Shown: positions 49,275 through 57,952 of the stretch, one piece after another | Position numbering within the stretch: position 1 is the first letter of the stretch | How the letters are laid out: every line of letters starts with the position of its first letter | Assembly (NCBI GenBank): GCA_910585245.1 | Contig: CAJUCO010000006.1 | Location: 1 to 64,000, forward strand | Reading direction: 5' to 3' | Source: an uncultured Oscillibacter sp. | GTDB taxonomy: Bacteria; Bacillota; Clostridia; Oscillospirales; Oscillospiraceae | Length of the DNA stretch: 64,000 nucleotides | Notes under the pieces: model-generated | Told to the model about the DNA's origin: nothing | Seen by the model: only the letters and a program-made list of their open reading frames with translations | Database searches by the model: none | Made by a program: the position numbers and the translations under genes

Positions 49275-50402
49275 TCACAGCATGGGCATCCGGGTGTCGT
49301 GGTGGCGCCGGAGGGCCTGGGCGCAGGCGTCCACCTCCTGGAAGGTGGTCTCCGGCCCAAAGCTCAGGCGGATGACCCCGGCGGCCACCCGCTTGGGAAG
49401 TTTCAAAGACGCCACCACGTGGCTGGGCTTTCCCTGGTGGCAGGCGGACCCGGCAGAGACGCAGATCCCCTGAGCGCCCAAGTCGTTGACCACATTCTGG
49501 CTGGGCCAGCCCGCCAGAGAGACGGAGAGGATGTGGGACGCCGTCCCCCCTCCCACGGGGACCATATCGGGGATGTCTAACACCTTCTCCCTGGCATAGG
49601 CCCAAAGGGCCGCCAGATGGGCCCGGTTCTGCTCCCGGCGCTCCAGCCGGAGCTCCGCCGCCTTGGCAAAGCCCGCCACCTGGGCCGTGGCCTCGGTGCC
49701 GGAGCGGAGCCCCCGCTCCTGGCCGCCGCCGGCCAGAAGGGGACGGGGATTTTTTACGCGGGGACCCACATACAGCGCCCCTACTCCCTTGGGCCCGCCG
49801 ATCTTGTGGGCGGAAACCGTCACAAAGTCCGCCCCCAGGGCCTTGGCGGAAAAGGTCCCCAGGCCCTGGACCGCGTCGGTGTGGAGCACGGTTTTGGGGT
49901 TTCGGGCGGGGAGGCCCCGGGCGATGTCCGCCACAGGGTACACGGCGCCCAGTTCGTTGTTCACCAGCATGACGGACACTGCCGCCGTGTCGGGCCGGAC
50001 GGCCTCCAGCACCTGCTCGGCGGACAGGTTTCCCTCCCGGTCCGGGGGCAAGTACGTAACCTCCCACCCCTCCTGTTCCAGCTGCCTGCAAGTTTCCAGC
50101 ACCGCGCTGTGCTCCACCGCCGTGGTGACGATGTGCCGCCCCAGATGCCGGTTTTGCCACGCGGCGGCCCGAAGAGCCCAGTTGTCCCCCTCTGTGCCGC
50201 AAGAGGTGAAATAGAGCCCCTCCGCCGGACAGTCCAGAAGGGCGGCAACCTGTTCCCGCCAGCCCTCCACCCGTTTTTTCATCTCCGTTCCAAAGGGGTA
50301 CTGGGAACTGGGGTTGGCGTATTGCTCCGTCAAAACCGCGTACATGGCGTCCGCCACGGCCCTGGGGACGGGCGTGGTGGCGGCGTGGTCCAGATAAATC
50401 AT
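49275..50402 (-). CDS. Cysteine desulfurase (NifS/IscS-type class V aminotransferase)
   Basis: A 375-aa PLP enzyme that takes sulfur from cysteine. Motifs: YLDHAATTPVP at the start, TEHSAV-like TAVEHSAVLETC, SAHKIGGPKGVGALYV (PLP lysine), and the active-site cysteine in SAGSACHQG. It could supply sulfur for Fe-S clusters or for tRNA thiolation; divergent mtaB is a possible functional neighbour (inference). ATG at 50402 has AAAGGAG; the frame is open 21 codons upstream without such a site. Confidence 0.9.
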   Translation of the reverse strand: MIYLDHAATTPVPRAVADAMYAVLTEQYANPSSQYPFGTEMKKRVEGWREQVAALLDCPAEGLYFTSCGTEGDNWALRAAAWQNRHLGRHIVTTAVEHSAVLETCRQLEQEGWEVTYLPPDREGNLSAEQVLEAVRPDTAAVSVMLVNNELGAVYPVADIARGLPARNPKTVLHTDAVQGLGTFSAKALGADFVTVSAHKIGGPKGVGALYVGPRVKNPRPLLAGGGQERGLRSGTEATAQVAGFAKAAELRLERREQNRAHLAALWAYAREKVLDIPDMVPVGGGTASHILSVSLAGWPSQNVVNDLGAQGICVSAGSACHQGKPSHVVASLKLPKRVAAGVIRLSFGPETTFQEVDACAQALRRHHDTRMPML

Positions 50403-50429
50403 ATGGAAAAAAACTCCTTTCAAGGGGGG

Positions 50430-50458
50430 TTGCCCAAAGAGGGGGATTCCAGTATAAT
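50430..50458 (+). promoter_or_regulatory. Sigma-A promoter of mtaB
   Basis: TTGCCC (50430-50435), 17-bp spacer, TATAAT (50453-50458), about 60 bp before the mtaB ATG. Confidence 0.7.
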
Positions 50459-50519
50459 AAGGCATACCAAGCCATTATAAAGGACAAACATACAAAGCGC
50501 AAGGAGAATCTGATCCGTT

Positions 50520-51833
50520 ATGAAAGTCGCCATCTATACCCTTGGATGCAAGGTGAACCAATACGAGTCCCAGGCCATGGAGCAAGAGCTCCGGGCCAGA
50601 GGGCACGAGACCGTCTCCTTCACCCAGGAGGCAGACGCCTATGTCATCAACACCTGTTCCGTCACCGCCGCCGGGGACCAGAAATCCCGGCAGGCCGTCC
50701 ACCGGGTCCGCCGGGACCATCCGGAGGCCGTGGTGGCCGTTTGCGGCTGCTGGTCTCAGACCCACGCCGCCGAGGCCAGGGCCCTGGGAGCCGACGTGCT
50801 CTCCGGCACCGGGGACCGGATGGGGTTTGTAAGCCTTCTGGAGCAGGCCGTCCGGGAGCGGGCCGCCGCCCCGGGGCAAAAAACTCCCCTGGAGGCCGTG
50901 GACCCCCCCTTTGAGCGGAGACACTTCGAATGGCTTCCCGCCGGGGGGCTGGAGGGCCGGACCCGGGCCCTTTTAAAAGTGGAGGACGGCTGCGCCAGCT
51001 TCTGCTCCTACTGCATCATCCCCTACGCCAGGGGCCCGGTGCGGTCCTTGCCCATGGGAGAGGCGGCGGTCCAGGCGCTGGAGCTGAAAAACCAGGGGTA
51101 CCAGGAAATTGTGCTGACGGGCATTGAAATCTCTTCCTGGGGCCGGGACCTCTGTCAGGGGACCACCCTCATCGACCTGTTGGAGGCCGTCAGCGCCGCC
51201 GTTCCCGGTGTGCGCCTCCGCCTGGGCAGTCTGGAGCCCCGGACCATCACCGAGGAGTTTTGTCAGCGGGCCGCGTTGCTGCCGGACCTTTGCCCCCAAT
51301 TTCACCTGTCCCTCCAGAGCGGATGTGACGAAACCCTCCGGCGGATGCGCCGGAGGTACGACACCGCCCAGTATCTCCAGGCCGTGGAACTGTTGAAAAA
51401 GACCTTCCGTCATCCGGCCATTACCACGGACCTGATCACCGGCTTCCCCGGAGAGACGGAGGAGGAGTTTCAAAAAACCCTGGCCTTTATTCAAACCTGC
51501 GGCTTTGCCCGGATGCACATTTTCCCCTACTCTCAGCGCCCGGGAACTCCGGCGGCGGAGATGGAGCAAGTCCCCAAGGCCCTCCGGGCCCAGCGGGCCC
51601 ATCAGGCCGCGGACATCGCCGCCGCTATGCGCCGGACCTATTTGGAAGAATGCCTGGGCCAGACCTACGACGTGCTTTTCGAGCAGCCCGCGGGGGAGGA
51701 GGGGCTCTTCCTGGGCCACGCCCCCAACTACACGGAGGTGCTGGTAAAGGGGGAGGACCTGCACAACCGGATTCTTCCCGTGCGCGTCACCGGGACCGAC
51801 GGGGAGGTCCTCTTCGGAGAATGGGAGGCCTGA
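50520..51833 (+). CDS. mtaB: tRNA t6A37 methylthiotransferase MtaB
   Basis: A 437-aa radical-SAM methylthiotransferase converting t6A37 to ms2t6A37 in ANN-decoding tRNAs. N-terminal UPF0004 domain with three cluster cysteines (Cys10, Cys46, Cys77), radical-SAM cluster CASFCSYC (about 159-166), and a C-terminal TRAM domain. TLGCKVNQYES is the MtaB form rather than MiaB or RimO. ATG at 50520 has AAGGAG at a rather long distance. Confidence 0.93.
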   Translation: MKVAIYTLGCKVNQYESQAMEQELRARGHETVSFTQEADAYVINTCSVTAAGDQKSRQAVHRVRRDHPEAVVAVCGCWSQTHAAEARALGADVLSGTGDRMGFVSLLEQAVRERAAAPGQKTPLEAVDPPFERRHFEWLPAGGLEGRTRALLKVEDGCASFCSYCIIPYARGPVRSLPMGEAAVQALELKNQGYQEIVLTGIEISSWGRDLCQGTTLIDLLEAVSAAVPGVRLRLGSLEPRTITEEFCQRAALLPDLCPQFHLSLQSGCDETLRRMRRRYDTAQYLQAVELLKKTFRHPAITTDLITGFPGETEEEFQKTLAFIQTCGFARMHIFPYSQRPGTPAAEMEQVPKALRAQRAHQAADIAAAMRRTYLEECLGQTYDVLFEQPAGEEGLFLGHAPNYTEVLVKGEDLHNRILPVRVTGTDGEVLFGEWEA

Positions 51834-51837
51834 GGAC

Positions 51838-52413
51838 ATGAGGAGCCACTTTTTCGCCTACATCTCTCGAATGCGCTTTATCCAGCGCTGGGCGCTGATG
51901 CGCAACACCGCCCCGGAAAATGTCCAGGAGCACAGCCATCAGGTGGCGGTGCTGGCTCACGCCCTGGCCGTCATCCGCAACGAGAATTTCCACGGCGCCA
52001 CGGACCCCGGGGCGGTGGCGGTGGCGGCTCTGTACCACGACGCCAGCGAGATTCTCACCGGGGATATGCCCACCCCCATCAAGTACGGCAATCCCGCCAT
52101 TCAAAGCGCCTATAAGGACGTGGAGGCCCTGGCGGAGGAAAAACTTCTGTCCATGTTGCCCCGGGAGCTCCGGGGAGCCTACGCCCCGGTGCTCACCGGC
52201 GTGGAGGCGGAGGTGGAACGGCTGGTGAAAGCGGCGGACAAGCTCTCGGCCTACATCAAGTGCGTGGAGGAGCTGAAGGCGGGAAACACCGAATTTCGGG
52301 AGGCCGCCGCCCAGACCAGGCGGACCCTGGAGGCCTACGGCCTGCCGGAGGTGGAGTATTTCCTGGAGACCTTCATGGAGAGTTTTTCCCTGACGCTGGA
52401 TGAGCTGAAGTAG
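51838..52413 (+). CDS. yfbR: HD-domain 5'-nucleotidase, YfbR-like
   Basis: A 191-aa HD phosphohydrolase hydrolysing deoxynucleoside 5'-monophosphates in the E. coli relative. Metal-site residues: His in QEHSHQVAV, HD in ALYHDASEILTGDMPTPIKYGN, and Asp in AADKLSAYIKC. Start 4 bp after the mtaB stop with GGGAGG overlapping the mtaB end, so same operon. Confidence 0.9.
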   Translation: MRSHFFAYISRMRFIQRWALMRNTAPENVQEHSHQVAVLAHALAVIRNENFHGATDPGAVAVAALYHDASEILTGDMPTPIKYGNPAIQSAYKDVEALAEEKLLSMLPRELRGAYAPVLTGVEAEVERLVKAADKLSAYIKCVEELKAGNTEFREAAAQTRRTLEAYGLPEVEYFLETFMESFSLTLDELK

Positions 52414-52519
52414 CAAGGGAGGGAGCAAACCGCCTTCTCCGGAAAAATGCTCTCGCGGTGGGAACTTTTCCCCACGCCCCGCCGTCTAAAGGATAAACGA
52501 ACGATCTGGAGGGATTACG

Positions 52520-54682
52520 ATGAAACGACTGCTCTCCCTGACCCTGGCCGCCGCGCTGCTGGCGGCGCTGACCCTGCCTGCCGCCGCTGCGGAGGAAACC
52601 CAGGACGCCCGCCTCACCAGGGTCACCGCCCTGGTGAAAGAGACCCTGGCCCTGGACACCGGGGCTTACGAGTCCTTCCGGGGCAACCTCTCGGAACATT
52701 TGGTTCCCGTCTGGGATCTGAGCTGGGAGGCGGACCGGCGCTCTCTCTCCGTCTCCGCTCTGGAAGACGGGACCGTCGTCAGCTTCTACCGCTGGGAGTA
52801 CGACCCCTCTCCCGACACCGCCCGGACGTTTCCCGCCTTCCCCGAAAGAGCCGGGGAGGCGGACCGGGCCGCCGCCAGGGCGTTCTTGTCCCGGGTCCTC
52901 CGGGAGGGGGAAACCGTGGAGCTCCAAGAGATGGAGGGTGGCCTGTCCCTTCGAACCGGCGGGAGCAGCTGGTCCGGAACCATCTCCCTGAACGGACTGC
53001 CCTCCCCCCTGCACTACTCCATCCGGGTGGAAAACGGCCAGGTGGAGCACTTTGACCGGGATGTGCCGGAGGCCGCCACAGTGGGCGGCGTGCCCGCCCC
53101 CGATCCGGCGGCGGACCCGGTCCAGGCCGGAGCGGACCTGGAAAAAACTCTGAAACTCCAGCTGGAGTATGTTCTGGAGGGCCAGCGGGCCGTTCTTCGC
53201 TATGTGCCGGACCCGGCGGCTCACGATTTCCTGGTGGACGCCAAAACCGGGGAACTTCTGGACCTGACGGAGCTGGAAGAGCGCTTGTCCCAGGGTTCGG
53301 ACCTTGCCGCCGGACGCGGCGCCAGCAACGCCCCCACAGCCAAGGCGGAAATGGCCACCGACGAGGCGGGCCTCACCCAGGTGGAGCAGGAGGGCATCCG
53401 GCAGCTGGAGGGCGTTCTCTCTCCGGAGTCTTTGGACAAGACCCTTCGCTCCGTAAGCGCCTATGGCCTCCGGGGTTATGCCCTGACGGGCTCCGCCTAT
53501 GCCGGCCAATCCGGCAAGGATCAGGAGGAAGAACGCATCCTCGCCACCCTGCGCTACGCCCGGACGGACGGCGGAGAGCGCCTCACCCGGAACATCACCG
53601 TGGACGCCAAGACCGGAGAGGTGGAGAGCGTCTGGTCCTCCGCCCCCTATGGCCGGGAGAAGCCGGTGACGGAGGAGGAGGCCCTGAAAAAGGCCCAGGC
53701 CTTTTTGAAAACCCTCTATCCGAAGCGGACCCTGGTTCTCCATCCGGAAGACGCCGCAATCATGCCCCTAGGGACCCAGGAGCGGCCGGACTGGAAATTC
53801 ACCTTCGTCCAGGCGGTAAACGGCCTGCCCTTCCCCGGCAACGCGGTCCAGATCGCTATAGACGGCGCTGACGGGTCTCTATATGCCCTGTCCTCCAACT
53901 GGGACGGCGCCGTGGTCTTCGACAGCGCCGACGGCCTGATTTCTATGGAGACGGCCGTCTCCGCCTGGGCGGGGACGTACGAATCCCTTCTGGCCTATCG
54001 GAACGTGCCCCAAACACTCAGCAAGTCCGACCCGGTTCAGGCCAAGTTGCTGGAACAGGGAATGGAGTATTATCACGCCCTCCGCCTGACCTACGGTCTG
54101 GAGCAGGAGGAGGCTTACAGCGGCGTGGACGCCAAGACCGGCACGCCGGTTCGGGAGGAGTCCAAGGCCTTCCGGACGCCCCTGACCTATCAGGACCTCT
54201 CCGGCAGCCCCGCTAAGGCGGATATCGAGAAGCTGGCGGAGTATGGCGCGGGCTACCAGTCCGGCAAGTTCCGCCCCAACAAGAACCTCACTCAGTGGGA
54301 TTTGGTGTGCCTGGTTTCCAGCCTTCAGGGCGTGGCTCTGGACCCGGAGAACGCGGAGAAGGACAGCCGGGACAGTGCCTATTACGCCGCCTTCCGCATG
54401 GGCCTTCTCCGGGTCTGGGAGCGGGACGACGGCGCGGTTCTCAGCCGGGCGGACGCGGTGCGGATGCTGTTGAACGCCGCAGGCTACGGCCCCGCCGCCC
54501 GCCTCAGCGGGATCTATACCTGTTCTTACACCGACAAGGCCTCCATTCCGGCGGAAGACCTGGGCTACGCCGCCCTGGCCCAGGCCCTGGGTATGGCGGA
54601 GGGAACCTTCGCCGGAACCCGGACCGCCACCCGTGGGGAGGCGGCCTCCATGCTCTGCCGGGTGCTGGAGCGGGAGCTGTAA
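52520..54682 (+). CDS. Secreted YcdB/YcdC-type protein with C-terminal SLH region
   Basis: A 720-aa exported protein: signal peptide 1-24, repeats of a PepSY/YcdB-like unit (LVDAKTGELLDLTELEERL, NITVDAKTGEVESVWSSAPYG, and SGVDAKTGTPV), and a C-terminal region from about residue 555 with degenerate S-layer-homology segments (YQDLSGSPAKADIEKLAEYGAGYQSGKFRPNKNLTQWDLVCLVSSL). Predicted to bind the cell wall non-covalently. Function unknown. ATG at 52520 has GGAGGG. Confidence 0.82.
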   Translation: MKRLLSLTLAAALLAALTLPAAAAEETQDARLTRVTALVKETLALDTGAYESFRGNLSEHLVPVWDLSWEADRRSLSVSALEDGTVVSFYRWEYDPSPDTARTFPAFPERAGEADRAAARAFLSRVLREGETVELQEMEGGLSLRTGGSSWSGTISLNGLPSPLHYSIRVENGQVEHFDRDVPEAATVGGVPAPDPAADPVQAGADLEKTLKLQLEYVLEGQRAVLRYVPDPAAHDFLVDAKTGELLDLTELEERLSQGSDLAAGRGASNAPTAKAEMATDEAGLTQVEQEGIRQLEGVLSPESLDKTLRSVSAYGLRGYALTGSAYAGQSGKDQEEERILATLRYARTDGGERLTRNITVDAKTGEVESVWSSAPYGREKPVTEEEALKKAQAFLKTLYPKRTLVLHPEDAAIMPLGTQERPDWKFTFVQAVNGLPFPGNAVQIAIDGADGSLYALSSNWDGAVVFDSADGLISMETAVSAWAGTYESLLAYRNVPQTLSKSDPVQAKLLEQGMEYYHALRLTYGLEQEEAYSGVDAKTGTPVREESKAFRTPLTYQDLSGSPAKADIEKLAEYGAGYQSGKFRPNKNLTQWDLVCLVSSLQGVALDPENAEKDSRDSAYYAAFRMGLLRVWERDDGAVLSRADAVRMLLNAAGYGPAARLSGIYTCSYTDKASIPAEDLGYAALAQALGMAEGTFAGTRTATRGEAASMLCRVLEREL

Positions 54683-54715
54683 CCAAGTCCCCCCTCCCGC
54701 CGGCTTTTTCCAACG

Positions 54716-54748
54716 CAAAAGGGACTGCCTTCCGGCAGTCCCTTTTTT
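54716..54748 (+). terminator. Terminator after the YcdB/SLH gene
   Basis: AAAAGGGACTGCC-ttcc-GGCAGTCCCTTTTTT. Also just beyond the 3' end of the convergent HPr-like gene. Confidence 0.85.
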
Positions 54749-54752
54749 GCCC

Positions 54753-55001
54753 TTATGTGGTCTCCAGGATAGCCGCCAGGGCGTCCAGCGCCTCCCCGGC
54801 GTCAGATCCCTCTGCGTTCAGCGCCACCTCGCCCTGGTCCCGCATCAGGGAGAGGAAGCCCAAAAGACTCTTGGCATTGACACAGTGCCCGTCTCTGGCA
54901 ATGGTGATTTGGCTGGCAAAGCCACTGGCCGCCTTGATGAAACTGGTGGCGACCCGGTCCAGCTGGTCCTCCGGAATTTGTACGACTGCCGTGCGCTTCA
55001 T
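54753..55001 (-). CDS. HPr-like protein lacking the phospho-histidine
   Basis: An 82-aa HPr-fold protein. Aligned without gaps to HPr, the usual GLHARPA reads QLDRVAT: the catalytic His is replaced by Leu14, while the adjacent Arg is kept (Arg16). The regulatory serine region NAKSLLGFLSL (Ser45, the position of HPr Ser46) is conserved. It therefore cannot carry the PTS phosphate on His but could be a target of HPr kinase, like Crh. No PTS enzyme gene adjacent. ATG at 55001 has GGAGTGG. Confidence 0.8.
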   Translation of the reverse strand: MKRTAVVQIPEDQLDRVATSFIKAASGFASQITIARDGHCVNAKSLLGFLSLMRDQGEVALNAEGSDAGEALDALAAILETT

Positions 55002-55416
55002 TTACCCACTCCGTTCCGTCAAATACTTAGGAGTTAGTATACCACGCTTTCCGGAAGATGCCAATTTTTATTAAAGAAATTTCCCCACCCAAATCGCATT
55101 TTCGTCGTCTGCCCAAAAATGCGCCGGGAGAGCGGGAGAGAAATTGTGAGAAACTCTAAAGATTCTATTTTGGGGAAAGTCCTTGAAACTCTAGGCGTTC
55201 AAGGGTTTCCCCGTTTCGTTTTCCCTTCGGTTTCTCCTACAGGCGGAAAGACGCTTGATAAACGCATCCCTCCTCTCAGCACACTCTTGCCGCGTCTTCT
55301 CCCTTGCGTGCGGCCATAGACATCCAGCGCAAAAGCAGCGGAGGCGCGGGCCGGATTGTTTTGTCCCGTCTTGATCTTCGCCTTGGTAGAGGTTTGGAAT
55401 TTCGGTTGATAAAGAG
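55002..55416. other. Non-coding stretch between HPr-like and GGGtGRT genes
   Basis: No credible gene. AT-rich near 55030-55160, then mixed. A 75-codon reverse-strand frame (55199-55426) is Arg/Gly/Lys-rich and lacks a ribosome site. Composition and hairpin content resemble the repeat-like sequence at 59690-60130, but I could not match them. Confidence 0.4.
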
Positions 55417-55455
55417 GAAAAATCACCCGCTTCCCCAGGGAAGCGGGTGATTTTG
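55417..55455. terminator. Terminator after the GGGtGRT gene
   Basis: AATCACCCGCTTCCC-ca-GGGAAGCGGGTGATT hairpin flanked by A- and T-runs. Confidence 0.8.
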
Positions 55456-55501
55456 TTCTCTTGATAGCCTTCCGAAAACAGGCGGTTTTCCGCGCCGTTT
55501 C

Positions 55502-56500
55502 TTACTTCTTGCTCTCCTCCACGGCCACGGCCACCGCAACGGTAGCGCCCACCATGGGGTTGTTGCCCATGCCCAGGAAGCCCATCATCTCCACGTGAGC
55601 GGGGACGGAGGAGCTGCCGGCAAACTGGGCGTCGGAGTGCATCCGGCCCATGGTGTCCGTCATACCGTAAGAAGCGGGACCGGCGGCCATGTTGTCCGGG
55701 TGCAGCGTGCGGCCGGTGCCGCCGCCGGAGGCCACGGAGAAGTATTTCTTTCCCTGCTCATAGCACTCTTTTTTATAGGTGCCCGCCACAGGGTGCTGGA
55801 AGCGGGTGGGGTTGGTGGAGTTTCCGGTGATGGACACGTCCACGCCCTCCAGGTGCATGATGGCCACGCCCTCCCGGACGTCGTCCGCGCCATAGCAGCG
55901 GACGTTTGCCCGCTCGCCCTCGGAGTAGCGGGTCTCTTTGACCACCTTCACCTCTCCGGTGCCGTAGTCAAATTGGGTCTGGACATAGGTGAAACCGTTG
56001 ATCCGGCTGATGATCTGGGCGGCGTCCTTGCCCAGGCCGTTGAGGATGACCCGGAGGGGTTCCTTGCGGGCCTTGTTGGCGTTGCGGACGATGCCGATGG
56101 CGCCCTCGGCGGCGGCGAAGGACTCGTGGCCCGCCAGGAAGGCGAAGCACTTGGTCTCGTCCCGCAGCAGCATGGCGCCCAGGTTGCCGTGGCCCAGGCC
56201 AACCTTGCGGTCCTCGGCCACGGAGCCGGGGATGCAGAAGGCCTGGAGGCCCTCGCCAATGGCCTCGGCGGCCTCGGCGGCGGTGGCCACGTTCTTTTTC
56301 AGCGCGATGGCCGCGCCCACGCAGTAGGCCCAGCAGGCGTTTTCAAAGCAGATGGGCTGGATGCCCTTTACAATCTCATAGGGGTCGAAACCGGCGGCCT
56401 TGCAGATCTCCCGGCACTCCTCCACGGTCTTGATTCCGTACTGAGACAGGACGGAATTGATCTTCTCGATTCTTCTCTCGTAGCTTTCAAACAGAGCCAT
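55502..56500 (-). CDS. GGGtGRT family protein
   Basis: A 332-aa protein carrying the name-giving motif ASGGGTGRTLHPDNMAAGPASYGMTD, plus GLGHGNLGAMLLRDETKCFAFLAGHESFAAAEGAIGIVRNANKARKEPLRVILNGLGKDAAQIISRINGFTYV. It is recognised as the family NCBI calls 'GGGtGRT protein'; the biochemical role is unknown. It lies 19 bp downstream of the Fe-S scaffold gene behind a good AGGAGG, so the two are co-expressed. Not membrane-bound, no signal peptide. Confidence 0.88.
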   Translation of the reverse strand: MALFESYERRIEKINSVLSQYGIKTVEECREICKAAGFDPYEIVKGIQPICFENACWAYCVGAAIALKKNVATAAEAAEAIGEGLQAFCIPGSVAEDRKVGLGHGNLGAMLLRDETKCFAFLAGHESFAAAEGAIGIVRNANKARKEPLRVILNGLGKDAAQIISRINGFTYVQTQFDYGTGEVKVVKETRYSEGERANVRCYGADDVREGVAIMHLEGVDVSITGNSTNPTRFQHPVAGTYKKECYEQGKKYFSVASGGGTGRTLHPDNMAAGPASYGMTDTMGRMHSDAQFAGSSSVPAHVEMMGFLGMGNNPMVGATVAVAVAVEESKK

Positions 56501-56519
56501 TTCTCAATTCCTCCTTTTC

Positions 56520-57212
56520 TTACTCGTGACGGGGGTCGATATATTTGGCGGCCCCGTCAAACTGGCCGTAGTGGCCTTTGGCCTTTTCCAGGGCCTCGTT
56601 GGCGTCCGTTCCCTTTTTGATGGCGTCCATCATTTTGCCCAGGTTCACAAATTCATAGCCGATGATTTCCTCGTCCTTGTTCAGGGCAATGCGGGTGACA
56701 TAGCCCTCCGCCATCTCCAGATACCGGGGGCCCTTGGCCTTGGTGCCGAACATGGTGCCCACCTGGCTCCGAAGACCCTTGCCCAAATCCTCCAGGGACG
56801 CGCCGATGGGCAGTCCCCCCTCGGAGAACGCCGTCTGGGTCCGGCCGTAGACGATTTGGAGGAACAGCTCCCGCATGGCGGTGTTGATGGCGTCGCACAC
56901 CAGGTCCGTGTTCAGGGCCTCCAACAGGGTCTTGCCGATGAGGATCTCAGAGGCCATGGCGGCGGAGTGGGTCATACCGGAGCAGCCCAAAGTCTCCACC
57001 AGCGCCTCTTCAATGACGCCGTCCTTGACGTTCAAAGTCAGCTTGCACGCGCCCTGCTGGGGGGCGCACCAGCCCACGCCGTGGGTGAGGCCGGAAATGT
57101 CTTTGATCTCCTTGGCCTGGACCCACTTGCCCTCCTCAGGGATGGGGGCGGGACCGTGGTACGCGCCCTTGGCGACGGGGCACATATTTTGCACTTCGGT
57201 GGAATAGATCAT
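56520..57212 (-). CDS. Iron-sulfur cluster assembly scaffold protein (NifU/IscU-like)
   Basis: A 230-aa protein with a NifU_N-like fold: GWCAPQQGACKLTLNVKDGVIEEALVETLGCSGMTHSAAMASEILIGKTLLEALN, holding conserved cysteines likely to bind a transient cluster, and a longer C-terminal half than IscU (GYVTRIALNKDEEIIGYEFVNLGKMMDAIKKG). It forms an operon with the GGGtGRT gene. ATG at 57212 has AAAGGATTGG upstream; the frame is open further with no better site. Confidence 0.85.
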   Translation of the reverse strand: MIYSTEVQNMCPVAKGAYHGPAPIPEEGKWVQAKEIKDISGLTHGVGWCAPQQGACKLTLNVKDGVIEEALVETLGCSGMTHSAAMASEILIGKTLLEALNTDLVCDAINTAMRELFLQIVYGRTQTAFSEGGLPIGASLEDLGKGLRSQVGTMFGTKAKGPRYLEMAEGYVTRIALNKDEEIIGYEFVNLGKMMDAIKKGTDANEALEKAKGHYGQFDGAAKYIDPRHE

Positions 57213-57293
57213 AGTCGTCCAATCCTTTCTTTTTTTGTATTTGTTCGGGGACCCGCCGGAGTCCTGGGCCTCCCGGAGTTTCGCGCGCCTCAT

Positions 57294-57322
57294 ATTATAT
57301 CGGTAAACGATTACCTTGTCAA
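57294..57322 (-). promoter_or_regulatory. Sigma-A promoter with palindrome in the spacer, for the scaffold/GGGtGRT operon
   Basis: Reverse strand TTGACA (57317-57322), 17 bp, TATAAT (57294-57299). The spacer contains the near-perfect palindrome GGTAAACGATTACC (57302-57315), placed for blocking by a dimeric repressor. Confidence 0.75.
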
Positions 57323-57349
57323 GGAGGGAGATCTGACCTTTCCGCATAT

Positions 57350-57952
57350 TCACTGGGCTTTTTCGTAGATTTCCGCCCGGTAACGGAAGGTGGACAGGGG
57401 CATCCCGCACTTTCTTGCCGCCGCCGTTCCGGTAATCATCCCGGATTTCCACTGTTGATAGGCATGGTGGTAACTCTCTGGCAGGGGTCTTGGCGGCCGG
57501 CCAAACCGGACGCCCCGGGCCTTTGCCGCGGCGATGCCCTCCGCCTGCCGCCGGCGGATGTTGCTCCGCTCGTTTTCCGCCACGAAGGACAGCACCTGCA
57601 AAACGATGTCGCTGAGGAAGGTTCCCATCAGGTCCTTACCCCTGCGAGTGTCCAGCAGCGGCATATCCAGCACCACAATGTCAACTCTCTTCTCCTTGGT
57701 GAGAATTCTCCACTGGTTTTGAATCTCCTCGTAATTCCGCCCCAGCCGGTCAATGCTCTTGACATAGAGCAAATCGTCCGCCTTCAGCCTTTTGATCAGG
57801 CGCTTGTATTGTGGGCGGTCAAAATCCTTGCCGGACTGTTTGTCCATGAAGATATTCCCCTCCGGAACCGCCGCCTCTCGCAAGGCAATCAACTGCCGGT
57901 CCTCGTTTTGCTCCCGGGTACTGACCCGGATATACCCATATGTATTGGAAAT
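57350..57952 (-). CDS. Serine site-specific recombinase (resolvase/invertase) with probable ATT start
   Basis: A 200-aa resolvase-type recombinase: YGYIRVSTREQNEDRQ with nucleophile Ser11, DKQSGKDFDRPQYKRLIKRLKADDLLYVKSIDRLGRNYEEI, LSDIVLQVLSFVAENERSNIRRRQAEGIAAAKARGVRFGRP, and a C-terminal helix-turn-helix (GTAAARKCGMPLSTFRYR). The expected start is the codon before SNTYGYIRVS, which is ATT at 57952, with GGAGGGGG right before it. No ATG, GTG or TTG lies close in frame. It may start at ATT or be poorly expressed. No inverted-repeat target recognised nearby. Confidence 0.8.
   Translation of the reverse strand: MSNTYGYIRVSTREQNEDRQLIALREAAVPEGNIFMDKQSGKDFDRPQYKRLIKRLKADDLLYVKSIDRLGRNYEEIQNQWRILTKEKRVDIVVLDMPLLDTRRGKDLMGTFLSDIVLQVLSFVAENERSNIRRRQAEGIAAAKARGVRFGRPPRPLPESYHHAYQQWKSGMITGTAAARKCGMPLSTFRYRAEIYEKAQ

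Noticed and set aside
49225..50502. A 425-codon frame on the same strand as the cysteine desulfurase in another phase
   Set aside because: Gly/Arg/Pro-rich sequence with no family look; the desulfurase frame carries all catalytic motifs.
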